From CAZKWG01 sp964615375 (GTDB taxonomy: Bacteria > Myxococcota_A > UBA796 > CAZKWG01): a stretch of DNA of 64,000 nt. The stretch covers positions 51,904 through 115,903 of the forward strand of contig CAZTOW010000032.1 in the NCBI GenBank assembly GCA_964615375.1. Reading direction: 5' to 3'. The notes below the pieces were generated by a model that was not told the origin of the DNA, made no database searches, and worked only from the letters and a program-made list of their open reading frames with translations. Position 1 is the stretch's first letter. The number at the start of each line of letters is the position of its first letter. A program made the translations under genes and the position numbers. Below, one piece after another: positions 49,485-57,523 of this stretch.

Positions 49485-49821
49485 ACTTGGCCCCCTGCGA
49501 GGAAGCGCGTGATGTGTTGGCTCTCAGACGAGATGGGTAGACGAGGGCCCACCGCGCGCGTTTGGCGGCGGGCAGTCGGATCAGGAGCTTGGGTTCAATC
49601 GTGTTGAAGCGGCCTGACGGCCTCCCTTTGAGACTCCGGGATCGTCCGCGGGCTCCATGCCCGCGCGCCTGTGGGGTCCGTCCCCGTTGGCGACCCCAAC
49701 AAGGTGCCACGGCGCGCGGGGGCGCTACAAGGGTGGGGAAAGAAAAAAAGATCAATGAGTTTTCGATATCGAAAATTGTTGAGATTTCCCGAACAGATAT
49801 TCAGTTCCGTTGTCAAGACCC
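49485..49821. other. Intergenic region upstream of the eCIS operon
   Basis: 337 bp without a convincing gene. Reading on the minus strand toward the sheath gene: TTGACA (49816-49811), then an A/T-rich island (about 49738-49810) with a 16-bp palindrome and a run of seven T, then about 250 bp of GC-rich leader with a 7-bp hairpin (CGCGGGC, loop TCCAT, GCCCGCG; 49647-49665). It probably holds the promoter of the eCIS operon and the terminator of the gene before it. I cannot pair the TTGACA with a well-spaced -10. Confidence 0.5.
49760..49775. promoter_or_regulatory. Perfect 16-bp palindrome TTTTCGATATCGAAAA
   Basis: This self-complementary A/T-rich site is in the only strongly A/T-rich part of the eCIS upstream region, about 275 bp before the sheath ATG. 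It could be the operator of a dimeric regulator. Alternatively, with the T run ten bases downstream on the minus strand (49748-49742), it could serve as a weak terminator stem for the gene ending at 49822. Confidence 0.5.
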
Positions 49822-51933
49822 TCACGCGCGGCGGCGACGCGCCCCCAGCGCCAACGCCAGCGCCAGCGCGCTCCCCACGCCGCCTCCTCTCGTCGAAGCA
49901 CAGCCGCAATCGCCGCTCTTGTCGTCCGCGCCATCCCCGCCGCTGTCCCCTTCGCCCTCGCCCTCCCCTTCGCCCTCCCCTTCGCCCTCCCCCTCGCCCT
50001 CCCCCTCGCCGCCCGTGTCCTCCGGCGCCACCTGCCCCTCCTCCAGCGGGCCGCCGCTCAGGCCGATATCGCTCCGGCTCCCGCCCTGATCGTAGATCGT
50101 CGGGTCTCCCGCGTCGATCAGCGGCGAGCCCTCGCGCAGCCCCAGATCGTCCCCACAGGCCCCGTCGGCCACATAGGCCACCAGCATCGGATCCTCGGCG
50201 ATGTTCCCCTCTTCCCCGACGCTCAGCGCCACCTCTCCCGCCGCGTCCGCGTCGTTGCCGTACCAGTCGTTGTAGCGGAGGACCAGCGCGCCCGCCCCCG
50301 CCGCGTCCGCCGAGACCCCGCCGCCCACGCTCCAGGCGATCAGATCGTTCACGAGGCTCACCGCCCCGCCCTCCGCGTAGACCGCGCCCTCCCCCGAGGC
50401 GCTCCCCAGCAGATCGGCGTTGTACACCGAGAGCTCGGCCTCGCTGGCCAGGATCGCGCCGCCCCGGCCGCTGGCCTGGTTCTCCAGCAGCGCCTCGTTG
50501 TACGCCACCGCCCCCGAGACCTCCCGCAGCGCCAGCGCCCCCCCCTCCGCCGCCACGTTCGCCGCCCAGCAGTCCCGGGACAGGCTCAAGGCCCCCAGCT
50601 GCTCGGCGTACAAGGCCCCGCCCGCCCGCCCGAGCCCCTGCCCGTCGGCCACGTTCCCCACCAGCGTCGAGCTCCCCAGCGCGAGCCCGGCCAGCCCGGA
50701 GGCCGCGATGGCGCCCCCGTCGTAGCCCGCCAGGTTCCCCTCCAGGGTGAGCCCCGACAGGCTCACGTACCAGACCCCCTCCGTCCAGGCGTCCAGGTGC
50801 ATCGCGCCGCCGCTGCCCTCCGTGGCCTCGTTGCCCACGAATTCGCTGGAGCTCAGCTCCACCGTCCCCGCCGGGTCCAGCGCCAGCGCCCCGCCGTCGT
50901 AGGCCGCCCGGTTGCCCTCGAAGGTGGAGCCCGTGACCCCGAGGCTCATCGTGCTGCTCGTCGCCACCGCCCCGCCCGAGCCCGCCTCCGTCTCGTTGCC
51001 CACGAATTCGGAGAGGTCCAGATCGACCGCCCCCACCAGGAAGTCCAGGTACAACGCCCCGCCGTCCTCAAACGCCGTGTTCCCCTCCACCCGCGCCCCG
51101 CTCAGCGTGAGCGTCCCGTAGAAGGCGTGATGCAGGGCCCCGCCCGAGCCCGTGTACGCCACGTTCTCGCGGAGGCTGCCCCCGCTCATCGTCAGCGGGA
51201 CGTTGTAGTCCAGGTAGAGCCCGCCCCCGTCCTCCCAGGCGAAGCCGCCGGAGACCTCCGTCTCCGTGAGCGTCACCTCGCCCGTCCCGTAGAGGAAGAC
51301 GGCCCCGCCGCTCCCGTAGGCCGCCTGATTGTCCTGGAAGATCGTAGACGTCGCCTGGATCGTCAGCCCCAGCTCCCCGTAGATCGCCCCCCCGTGCTCC
51401 GTGGCGACGTTCCCGCTCAGCGTCACCCCGTCCAGGGTCACCGACCCGCCAAGGGGCGCGTAGATCGCCCCCCCGCGCGTCGCCGAGCCCTCCGATAACT
51501 GACCGCCGGTCATCTCCAGCGTGGAGCCCCCCAGCAGCGCCACCGCCCCGCCGTAGAGCCCGTCCGCGCCCGTCCCCACGACCTCCACGTTGGAGAGCGT
51601 GAGCGCCGCCCCGTCGGCCAGCAGCCCCTGAGCGCCCGCGCCCTGCACGCCCAGCTCCGCGAGCGCCAGGGTCTCCGCCTCGTCCGCCGTGATCGCCGCC
51701 GTGCAGCCCGCCCCGTCCAGGATCGTGAGCGCCGCCCCCGCGCCTGTGATCGACAGGCTCCGGCCGCCCAGGTCCAGGCACTCGGCGTAGGTCCCCGCCT
51801 CCACCGTGATCTCGTCCCCGCTGGCGGCGGCGGCGATCGCCTCGCCCACGGTGGCGTAGGTGCCGGACGGCCCCACGGTGAGGGTGGCGGCGAGGGCGGG
51901 GGACGAGAGGAGCGGGAGGGCGAGGAGGAGCAT
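49822..51933 (-). CDS. Secreted right-handed beta-helix (polymorphic outer-membrane-like) protein with MYXO-CTERM-like tail
   Basis: 703 residues. A signal peptide (MLLLALPLLSSPALA) leads into a parallel beta-helix: the pectate-lyase-like start TVGPSGTYATVGEAIAAA, then many GG[AG][IVL] repeats (GGAIYA, GGAVFL, GGGLYL, GGALHH, GGALYL) of the Chlamydia PMP type. After LIDAGDPTIYDQGGSRSDIG, a usual end of such helices, comes a Gly-Glu repeat linker and the tail DCGCASTRGGG, a hydrophobic stretch, then ARRRRA, which fits MYXO-CTERM-like sorting to the cell surface. No catalytic site is apparent; adhesion or a polysaccharide-binding role is likely. Confidence 0.85.
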   Translation of the reverse strand: MLLLALPLLSSPALAATLTVGPSGTYATVGEAIAAAASGDEITVEAGTYAECLDLGGRSLSITGAGAALTILDGAGCTAAITADEAETLALAELGVQGAGAQGLLADGAALTLSNVEVVGTGADGLYGGAVALLGGSTLEMTGGQLSEGSATRGGAIYAPLGGSVTLDGVTLSGNVATEHGGAIYGELGLTIQATSTIFQDNQAAYGSGGAVFLYGTGEVTLTETEVSGGFAWEDGGGLYLDYNVPLTMSGGSLRENVAYTGSGGALHHAFYGTLTLSGARVEGNTAFEDGGALYLDFLVGAVDLDLSEFVGNETEAGSGGAVATSSTMSLGVTGSTFEGNRAAYDGGALALDPAGTVELSSSEFVGNEATEGSGGAMHLDAWTEGVWYVSLSGLTLEGNLAGYDGGAIAASGLAGLALGSSTLVGNVADGQGLGRAGGALYAEQLGALSLSRDCWAANVAAEGGALALREVSGAVAYNEALLENQASGRGGAILASEAELSVYNADLLGSASGEGAVYAEGGAVSLVNDLIAWSVGGGVSADAAGAGALVLRYNDWYGNDADAAGEVALSVGEEGNIAEDPMLVAYVADGACGDDLGLREGSPLIDAGDPTIYDQGGSRSDIGLSGGPLEEGQVAPEDTGGEGEGEGEGEGEGEGEGEGEGDSGGDGADDKSGDCGCASTRGGGVGSALALALALGARRRRA
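49949..50010. repeat. Hexa/dodecanucleotide repeat encoding a Gly-Glu linker
   Basis: Imperfect repeats of CGCCCTCCCCTT and CGCCCT on the plus strand encode about ten Gly-Glu pairs in the minus-strand protein, between the beta-helix and the C-terminal sorting tail. Repeat number may vary among strains by slippage. Confidence 0.8.
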
Positions 51934-52033
51934 CCCAGGAGGGTATCGCCCGGCGCGCGCCCCGTCGCGAGTCGCGCGAATTCCTGAAGAATCCCTGACG
52001 AGCCCGCCGGCGAGGGCGTGCTACCCTTGCGCG

Positions 52034-55000
52034 ATGCTGCTCCTCCTCCTCGCCTGCGCCCCTGAGCTCTCCCCCGCGGACCCGCGCCCCCCCGCCCGCG
52101 CCGCGCCGCCCGCGCTCGAGACCATCGCCCTCGGCGAATTCGCCTACATCGGGCCCGGCAGCATGGGGAAATTCGTCTCCTACGCCCGCCACCCCAGCCT
52201 GCCCGAGCTGCTCCTGGCCGGCGCCGACGTGGGCGGCCTCTACCTGAGCGAGGACGACGGCGAGCGCTGGACCAACATCACCCGCGACCTGCCCGCCAAC
52301 GGCGTCTGGTCGCTGGCCCTCTCCATCTCCGGCGAGGGCTCGGATGAGCGCACCCGCGTCCTGGTGGGCAGCGACACCGGCCTGTACCGCAGCGAGGATC
52401 TGGACAGCTCCGACGGGATCACCGCCGACGAGATCACCGGCTTCACCGCCGTGGACGGCCTGGACTTCGGCGACGAGCGCGCCGACCAGGACGACCTGCG
52501 CGCGCTGGCCGAGTACAACCTGAGCTGGAAGACGCTCCCCATCGGCGCGCTGACCGTGGATCCCTCGAACCCCGAGCTCGTCTGGGCGGGCGTCGCCGCC
52601 AGCGCCAACGTCAACCTCGCCCAGGACCCCAAGGACCCCTACAGCCTCCAGCACTTCGATCGCTGGAAGGTCTACCGCTCGGTGGACGGCGGTGTCTCCT
52701 TCGCGCCCGCCCTGCGCTTCTCCGAGCCCATCGCCGCCTTCGTCGCCCCCGGCTACGACGACGACGGGAGCGTCTTCGACATCCTGGTGGACCCGGATGA
52801 CTCGGGCCGGGTCTGGGTGGCCAGCGACCGCGGTCTGTACGCGGCCGACAACGCCGACACCACCGACGACGCCGACGGCGACGGGCGCCCCGACATCCTC
52901 TGGAGCGAGCGCGGGATCGCCACCCGCCGCGAGAGCGCCGACCTCGGCGAGACCTGGGAGCTCACAGACCCCCAGTGTGAAGACTGGGCGGACGGGAGCC
53001 TGGCCCCCGCCTGGTGCCTGCCCGTCATCGCCAACGCCACCGTCGAGCTCGTGCTGGACCCGACCACCGGCTGGCCCTCCCCCGGCTTCGAGACCCACCC
53101 CAACACCCGCTCGCTGGCGATCTCCACCGTGGGTGGACAGGAGCGTCTCTACATCTCCGTGTGGGACCGCGGTCACGCTGAGGACCAGCCGGAGAAGTGC
53201 TCGACCGGGACGGACGCCGACAGCTTCAAGGACGAGGCGCTCGCCTACACCCGCGGCGGCGCCTACGTGAGCGAGGACGGCGGCGAGACCTGGGCCTGGA
53301 TGCTCACCGACACCGGCGCCCCGGGCACCGCCACCGGCACCACGCCCCTGCTCACCGATCTGCGCTACCGCTGCGACGCGCTCACCTCCGAGCGCAGCTC
53401 GGACGCCGACACGACCTATCTGCACGAGCTCCAGGCCCCGCCCGAGTCCGACCAGGACTTCCTGATGGTGGGCGTGCTCGGCTCCAAGAGCGGGCTCTGG
53501 CGATACGACGCCTCCGACGGCGACGACCCCTGGCTCTGGCTCTCCGACCAGGGCGCCGAAGGCTACGACGACCGCTTCGAGGGCGCCCGCCCTCTGAACA
53601 TCTCCAAGGGGCGCAAGATCGAGATCCAGCGCATGCTGGTCTCCTGGGACGAGGTGGTAGACGGCTGGCCCCGCGTCGAGTTTGGCCTGCGCGGCATGCT
53701 GCGCGCCACCTACGACACGGGCGCGGGCTGGTACCTCTTCGAGCACCTGGGCAGCGCCTACGCCGACACCATCGACGATCTGCCCGCCTGGCAGGGCACC
53801 GGACTCGACGACGCCGTGGTCTGGGACGTGCTGGAGGTGGGCGACCAGCTCTACGCCGGGGTCTCCGACGGGGCCGTCCTGCGGGCGGAGAAGCTGGACG
53901 GCGTCTGGACCTGGACCGCCCCCGCCACCGAGCTCTGGACACCCAACTGGAGCACCGACACGGACGACTTCCGAAAGGACGAGACGCACAGCGTGGTCTA
54001 TGACGAGACGAGCGGCCTCGTCTACGCCACCAACTACGCCACCGCCACGGATTATTTGTACTCGATCCTATCCTGGGACGGCGCCACCTGGCGCGTGGTG
54101 GGCGGCTACGGCTGGACCACCGACGCCTCGCTGAGCGAGGACATCCGCTCGGAGACCATGAACGGGCTCTTCTCCGGCTCGCCCTACGCCCCGCTCGAGC
54201 TCTACGAGCTCCTGGTCGTGCCGCCCGAGGCGGACGCCAGCCTCGACCTGCTCCTGGCCAGCTCCGACGGGCTCTGGGCCTACGACGCGGAGGCCGCCGC
54301 CGACGCCCAGTGGGGTCGCCTCTGCGCCGACCTCACCGAGCGCCACGCCTGGGCCGAGCTGGAGCTGAACCTGGACCTGGTGCCCGGCTACGCCTTCGCC
54401 GTCTCCGACACGCGCCAGAAGGGCGGCCTGCTGGCCATCGATCTCGCGGCCGGCACCTGCGAGAGCCTGCGAACCGCCACCACCTACGACGCCGAGACCG
54501 GGGCCGTGGACAGCACCCAGGACCCTGTCAGCAGCCCCACCGCCGTCGCCCTGGGGACCGACGAGCTCGGCCAGGCCCGGCTGCTGGTCGGCGCGGGCAG
54601 CGAGGGCTTCGGCGCGCTCTACAGCGGCCCCATCGACTGCGCCGCCGGCTGCGCCGTGGAGAGCTGGACCCGGGCCATGAGCCTGAGCGGCCTCTACGAC
54701 GCGGACGACCCACGCGCCCCCATCCTGGAGGTCTTCGAGGTCACCGCCATCGCCGTAGACCCGACCGATCCGCGCCTGGCCGTCATCAGCGTCGGCGCCA
54801 AGCCCGGCTGGGACTTCTACAACCCGGACTGGATGTTCGCCACCGAGGACGGCGGCCAGAGCGTGAGCCGGATAGACTTCGACGCCGACGACCACGGGCT
54901 GCCCAACCGGAGCCACCACATGCTGGAATTCTCGGCCGACGGCGCCACCCTCTACAGCGGCTCGCGCTCCTCCCTCTTCGCCATGCCCGTGTCCTGGTGA
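52034..55000 (+). CDS. Large lipoprotein with Asp-box (BNR/VPS10-like) beta-propeller repeats
   Basis: 988 residues from ATG 52034, with a very short lipoprotein signal (MLLLLLACAPE, lipobox LLAC, Cys8). The body contains repeated Asp-box strings typical of sialidase, xyloglucanase and sortilin propellers: SEDDGERWTNI, SVDGGVSFAP, SADLGETWEL, SEDGGETWAW, TEDGGQSVSR, separated by loops rich in Asp. No glycosidase active-site set could be assigned. It is probably an outer-membrane-anchored binding or degrading protein. The next gene starts on the overlapping GTGA of its stop codon. Confidence 0.8.
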   Translation: MLLLLLACAPELSPADPRPPARAAPPALETIALGEFAYIGPGSMGKFVSYARHPSLPELLLAGADVGGLYLSEDDGERWTNITRDLPANGVWSLALSISGEGSDERTRVLVGSDTGLYRSEDLDSSDGITADEITGFTAVDGLDFGDERADQDDLRALAEYNLSWKTLPIGALTVDPSNPELVWAGVAASANVNLAQDPKDPYSLQHFDRWKVYRSVDGGVSFAPALRFSEPIAAFVAPGYDDDGSVFDILVDPDDSGRVWVASDRGLYAADNADTTDDADGDGRPDILWSERGIATRRESADLGETWELTDPQCEDWADGSLAPAWCLPVIANATVELVLDPTTGWPSPGFETHPNTRSLAISTVGGQERLYISVWDRGHAEDQPEKCSTGTDADSFKDEALAYTRGGAYVSEDGGETWAWMLTDTGAPGTATGTTPLLTDLRYRCDALTSERSSDADTTYLHELQAPPESDQDFLMVGVLGSKSGLWRYDASDGDDPWLWLSDQGAEGYDDRFEGARPLNISKGRKIEIQRMLVSWDEVVDGWPRVEFGLRGMLRATYDTGAGWYLFEHLGSAYADTIDDLPAWQGTGLDDAVVWDVLEVGDQLYAGVSDGAVLRAEKLDGVWTWTAPATELWTPNWSTDTDDFRKDETHSVVYDETSGLVYATNYATATDYLYSILSWDGATWRVVGGYGWTTDASLSEDIRSETMNGLFSGSPYAPLELYELLVVPPEADASLDLLLASSDGLWAYDAEAAADAQWGRLCADLTERHAWAELELNLDLVPGYAFAVSDTRQKGGLLAIDLAAGTCESLRTATTYDAETGAVDSTQDPVSSPTAVALGTDELGQARLLVGAGSEGFGALYSGPIDCAAGCAVESWTRAMSLSGLYDADDPRAPILEVFEVTAIAVDPTDPRLAVISVGAKPGWDFYNPDWMFATEDGGQSVSRIDFDADDHGLPNRSHHMLEFSADGATLYSGSRSSLFAMPVSW

Positions 55001-55836
55001 GCACGGTCCCGAGCCTCGCCGAGGACTTCGCCCGCGACGGCTACGCGGTGCTGGAGGGCGCCGTCCCGCCCGAGACCTGCGCGCGCCTGCGGGAGCGGGC
55101 CTGGGCCCTGGCCGAGTCTTGCGCCGCGGAGGCACCGCTCTCCATCTTCACCACCGACGTGGACCACCAGCGTGTGGACGACTGGTTCCTGGACTCCGGC
55201 GACCAGATCCGCGCCTTCTTCGAGGAGGAGGCCCTCCTCGGCGGTCGCCTGGACCGCCCGCCCGCCCGCGCCGTCAACAAGGTCGGCCACGCGCTGCACG
55301 CCCAGGACCCCGTGCTGGGGCCCTTCCTCCGCGATCCACGCTGGCGCGATCTCCTCGTCGCCCTCGGGCAGGCCCGCCCCCGCGCCGTCCAGAGCATGCT
55401 CATCTACAAGCCGCCCCAGGTCGGCGGCGAGGTGCGCTGGCACCAGGACGAGACCTACCTGGCCGTCGATCCCGGGCCCGTCATCGGGCTCTGGTGGGCG
55501 TTGGAGGACGCAGACGCCGAGAACGGCGCCCTCCAGGTCCTGCCCGGCGGCCAGCGCGAGGCCCTGCGCCTCCGCTTCCGGCGCGAGAGGCGGCGCACCT
55601 GGCACGAGTCCCTGGACGAGCGCCCGCTCCCGCTGGAGGGAGCTCGCACGCTGGAGGTCCCCGTCGGCGCCCTCGTCCTCTTCCACGGCCGGCTCCCCCA
55701 CGCCAGCGCCCCCAACCGCTCCGCCCGCAGCCGCGTCGCGCTGACCCTGCACTGCGTCGACGAGGAGCACCGCTGGCTCCCCGACAATTGGATGCCCGCG
55801 CCGGCGCGGGCGGGCTGGGGTCCGCCGATGGGTTAG
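54997..55836 (+). CDS. Phytanoyl-CoA dioxygenase (PhyH) family protein
   Basis: A 279-residue Fe(II)/2-oxoglutarate-dependent oxygenase. Motifs: EDFARDGYAVLEGAVPPETCARLRERA (N-terminal), LIYKPPQVGGEVRWHQDETYL (HxD iron ligands), LWWALEDADAENGALQVLPGG, and the distal ligand with the 2-oxoglutarate Arg in FHGRLPHASAPNRSARSRVAL. Substrate unknown; the family hydroxylates acyl-CoAs and various natural products. The start GTG overlaps the stop of the preceding lipoprotein gene, so both are translated together. Confidence 0.9.
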   Translation: MSTVPSLAEDFARDGYAVLEGAVPPETCARLRERAWALAESCAAEAPLSIFTTDVDHQRVDDWFLDSGDQIRAFFEEEALLGGRLDRPPARAVNKVGHALHAQDPVLGPFLRDPRWRDLLVALGQARPRAVQSMLIYKPPQVGGEVRWHQDETYLAVDPGPVIGLWWALEDADAENGALQVLPGGQREALRLRFRRERRRTWHESLDERPLPLEGARTLEVPVGALVLFHGRLPHASAPNRSARSRVALTLHCVDEEHRWLPDNWMPAPARAGWGPPMG

Positions 55837-55862
55837 GTCAGGAGCCCTTCCTGGGAGCCCCC

Positions 55863-57167
55863 ATGACCGAGACCCTCAGCGTCCGAGACGAGGCCCTCGC
55901 CCTGCTGCGCGCTGGCGACGTGGAGTCCGCCTTCCACCGCATCAAGCCCGCGATCTCCTGGCCCGGCCCCGAAGACGACGCCGAGCTCCAGGCCCTGCTG
56001 GGCGCCACCGCCGAGATCGTCGCCCACATGGCCGGCGAGGCCGTGGCCGACCTCTTCCGCGCCGCCGCTGGCAGCCCCGACGGGCGGCGGATGCGCGATC
56101 TCGGCTATGGCCTCCTCGATCTCGGCCTGCCCGAGGTCGCCGCCACCGTGCTCGGCCGCTGCCGCCGCCTGCTGCCCGGCGACGACGGCCTGCTGAGCGC
56201 CCTCGCCAGCGCGCTCGAGCAGACCGGGCTCCCCCAGGAGGGCCGGGCCGTGCTCAAGAGCGAGCCCCTCGCGCTGGCCCGCAACGCCGGCCTCCGCCAC
56301 CAGCTCGCCCTGCTCACCGGGCTCTCGGGCGAGCTCGCCGAGCTGCGCGATCTCGTGCCCCGCCTCGGCCAGCCCGCCGACGATCAGCAGCGCGCCATCG
56401 CCGCCTGGGCCCAGCGCGCCCTCTACCGGGCCGAGCTCACCGACGGCGTCTGCACCCTGGACGAGGACGACCTGCGCGGCTGGCACTGGGTCCTCACCGG
56501 CGGCCTGCTCACCCACCTCTCGCCCTACGGCTTCGAGGAGGGCATGCGCGGTCGTTACGCCTTCGTCCAGGACAGCGGCACCGCCTTTCTGCACGGCGTC
56601 ACGCGGCTCCGCGAGGTGCTGAGCGCCCTCGACGAGCGGCCTCCCTGCATCTACGCCCTGCCCGACCGCGACTCCGAGATCGCCGCCGCCGTCGTCTCGC
56701 GCGTCCTCGATCTCCCCGTCCGTCCCTGGCCCATCCGCGGCGTACCCGCCCCTGGCCTCCTCGTCGCCTACGACCTGCGCGCCGCCGACCCCCACGCCCA
56801 GGTCGCCCTCCTGCGGCGCGAGCCCGGCCAGATCCTCTGGGCCCACGTCGGCTGCTGGACCGAGACCGCCATGCTCAGCCCCGACGTCGTCACCCTCCTC
56901 GCCCAGCACGTCATCGCCCCCTGGGGCGAGCAGCTCCGCGTCGACGACGCCACCGGCGAGGTCGTCCACGGCGAGGCCATGGCTGGCAGCCCCGACGAGA
57001 TCGCCGCCCGCGTCCTCCAGAGCGAGCCCGTCCACGCCGAGGACTGCGCCCTGGACGCCCCCGAGCAGCTCCTCCGCCTCGCCGACCGCGCCCGCGGCCT
57101 CCCCACCACCCGGCCTCGGGAGCGTTGGTTCGTCGGATCGCCGGTGTTGAGTGGGAGGTTTGTGTAG
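55863..57167 (+). CDS. Uncharacterised helical-repeat protein
   Basis: 434 residues; family not recognised. ATG 55863 has GGGAG 6-8 nt upstream. The first ~210 residues are paired helices of a TPR-like kind (MRDLGYGLLDLGLPEVAATVLGRCRRLLPGDDG). The second half is mixed alpha/beta (CIYALPDRDSEIAAAVVSRVLDLPVRPWP, PGLLVAYDLRAADPHAQVALL, ILWAHVGCWTETAMLSPDVVTLL), with no catalytic motif that I can name. It has no signal peptide. It follows the dioxygenase gene by 26 bp and is probably in the same operon. Confidence 0.6.
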   Translation: MTETLSVRDEALALLRAGDVESAFHRIKPAISWPGPEDDAELQALLGATAEIVAHMAGEAVADLFRAAAGSPDGRRMRDLGYGLLDLGLPEVAATVLGRCRRLLPGDDGLLSALASALEQTGLPQEGRAVLKSEPLALARNAGLRHQLALLTGLSGELAELRDLVPRLGQPADDQQRAIAAWAQRALYRAELTDGVCTLDEDDLRGWHWVLTGGLLTHLSPYGFEEGMRGRYAFVQDSGTAFLHGVTRLREVLSALDERPPCIYALPDRDSEIAAAVVSRVLDLPVRPWPIRGVPAPGLLVAYDLRAADPHAQVALLRREPGQILWAHVGCWTETAMLSPDVVTLLAQHVIAPWGEQLRVDDATGEVVHGEAMAGSPDEIAARVLQSEPVHAEDCALDAPEQLLRLADRARGLPTTRPRERWFVGSPVLSGRFV

Positions 57168-57168
57168 G

Positions 57169-57501
57169 GTGGGCCGCCTCGCGCGTGTGCTCCCGATTGG
57201 ATTCGGGGTCGTAGCGACCCTCCTCGTCGGCTTCGGGAGCCTCTGCGGGCTGGGGATGACCGCGGAGCGCTATTGCTCGGTCGGCGTGTGCTCGAACGGC
57301 GTGACCGGCGCGCGGATGCTCCTCATCCCGACCGCCCTGCCGCTCCTGGCCCTGGTGGGCCTCGCGGCGCGTCGGCGCGCGTCGGACCGCTCGATCACGC
57401 TGGAGGTCCTGGCGCTCCTCGCGACGCTGGTCTATGGCCTCGCCTGGGTGGAGCACTTCGAGGACGTCGCGCGACTGGAGGAGTGCTGCCCGGCGGAGTG
57501 A
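57169..57501 (+). CDS. Small membrane protein
   Basis: A 110-residue hydrophobic protein with probably three membrane spans: about 4-32 (IGFGVVATLLVGFGSLCGLG), 52-68 (MLLIPTALPLLALVGLA) and 76-92 (LEVLALLATLVYGLAWV). Cys residues occur in the loop between spans 1 and 2 (RYCSVGVCSNG) and at the end (ECCPAE). The GTG start at 57169 comes one base after the preceding stop, with GGAGG 11 nt upstream. Function unknown. Converges on the cas operon. Confidence 0.6.
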   Translation: MGRLARVLPIGFGVVATLLVGFGSLCGLGMTAERYCSVGVCSNGVTGARMLLIPTALPLLALVGLAARRRASDRSITLEVLALLATLVYGLAWVEHFEDVARLEECCPAE

Positions 57502-57523
57502 GGGGTGGGGTGGCCCATGAGTC

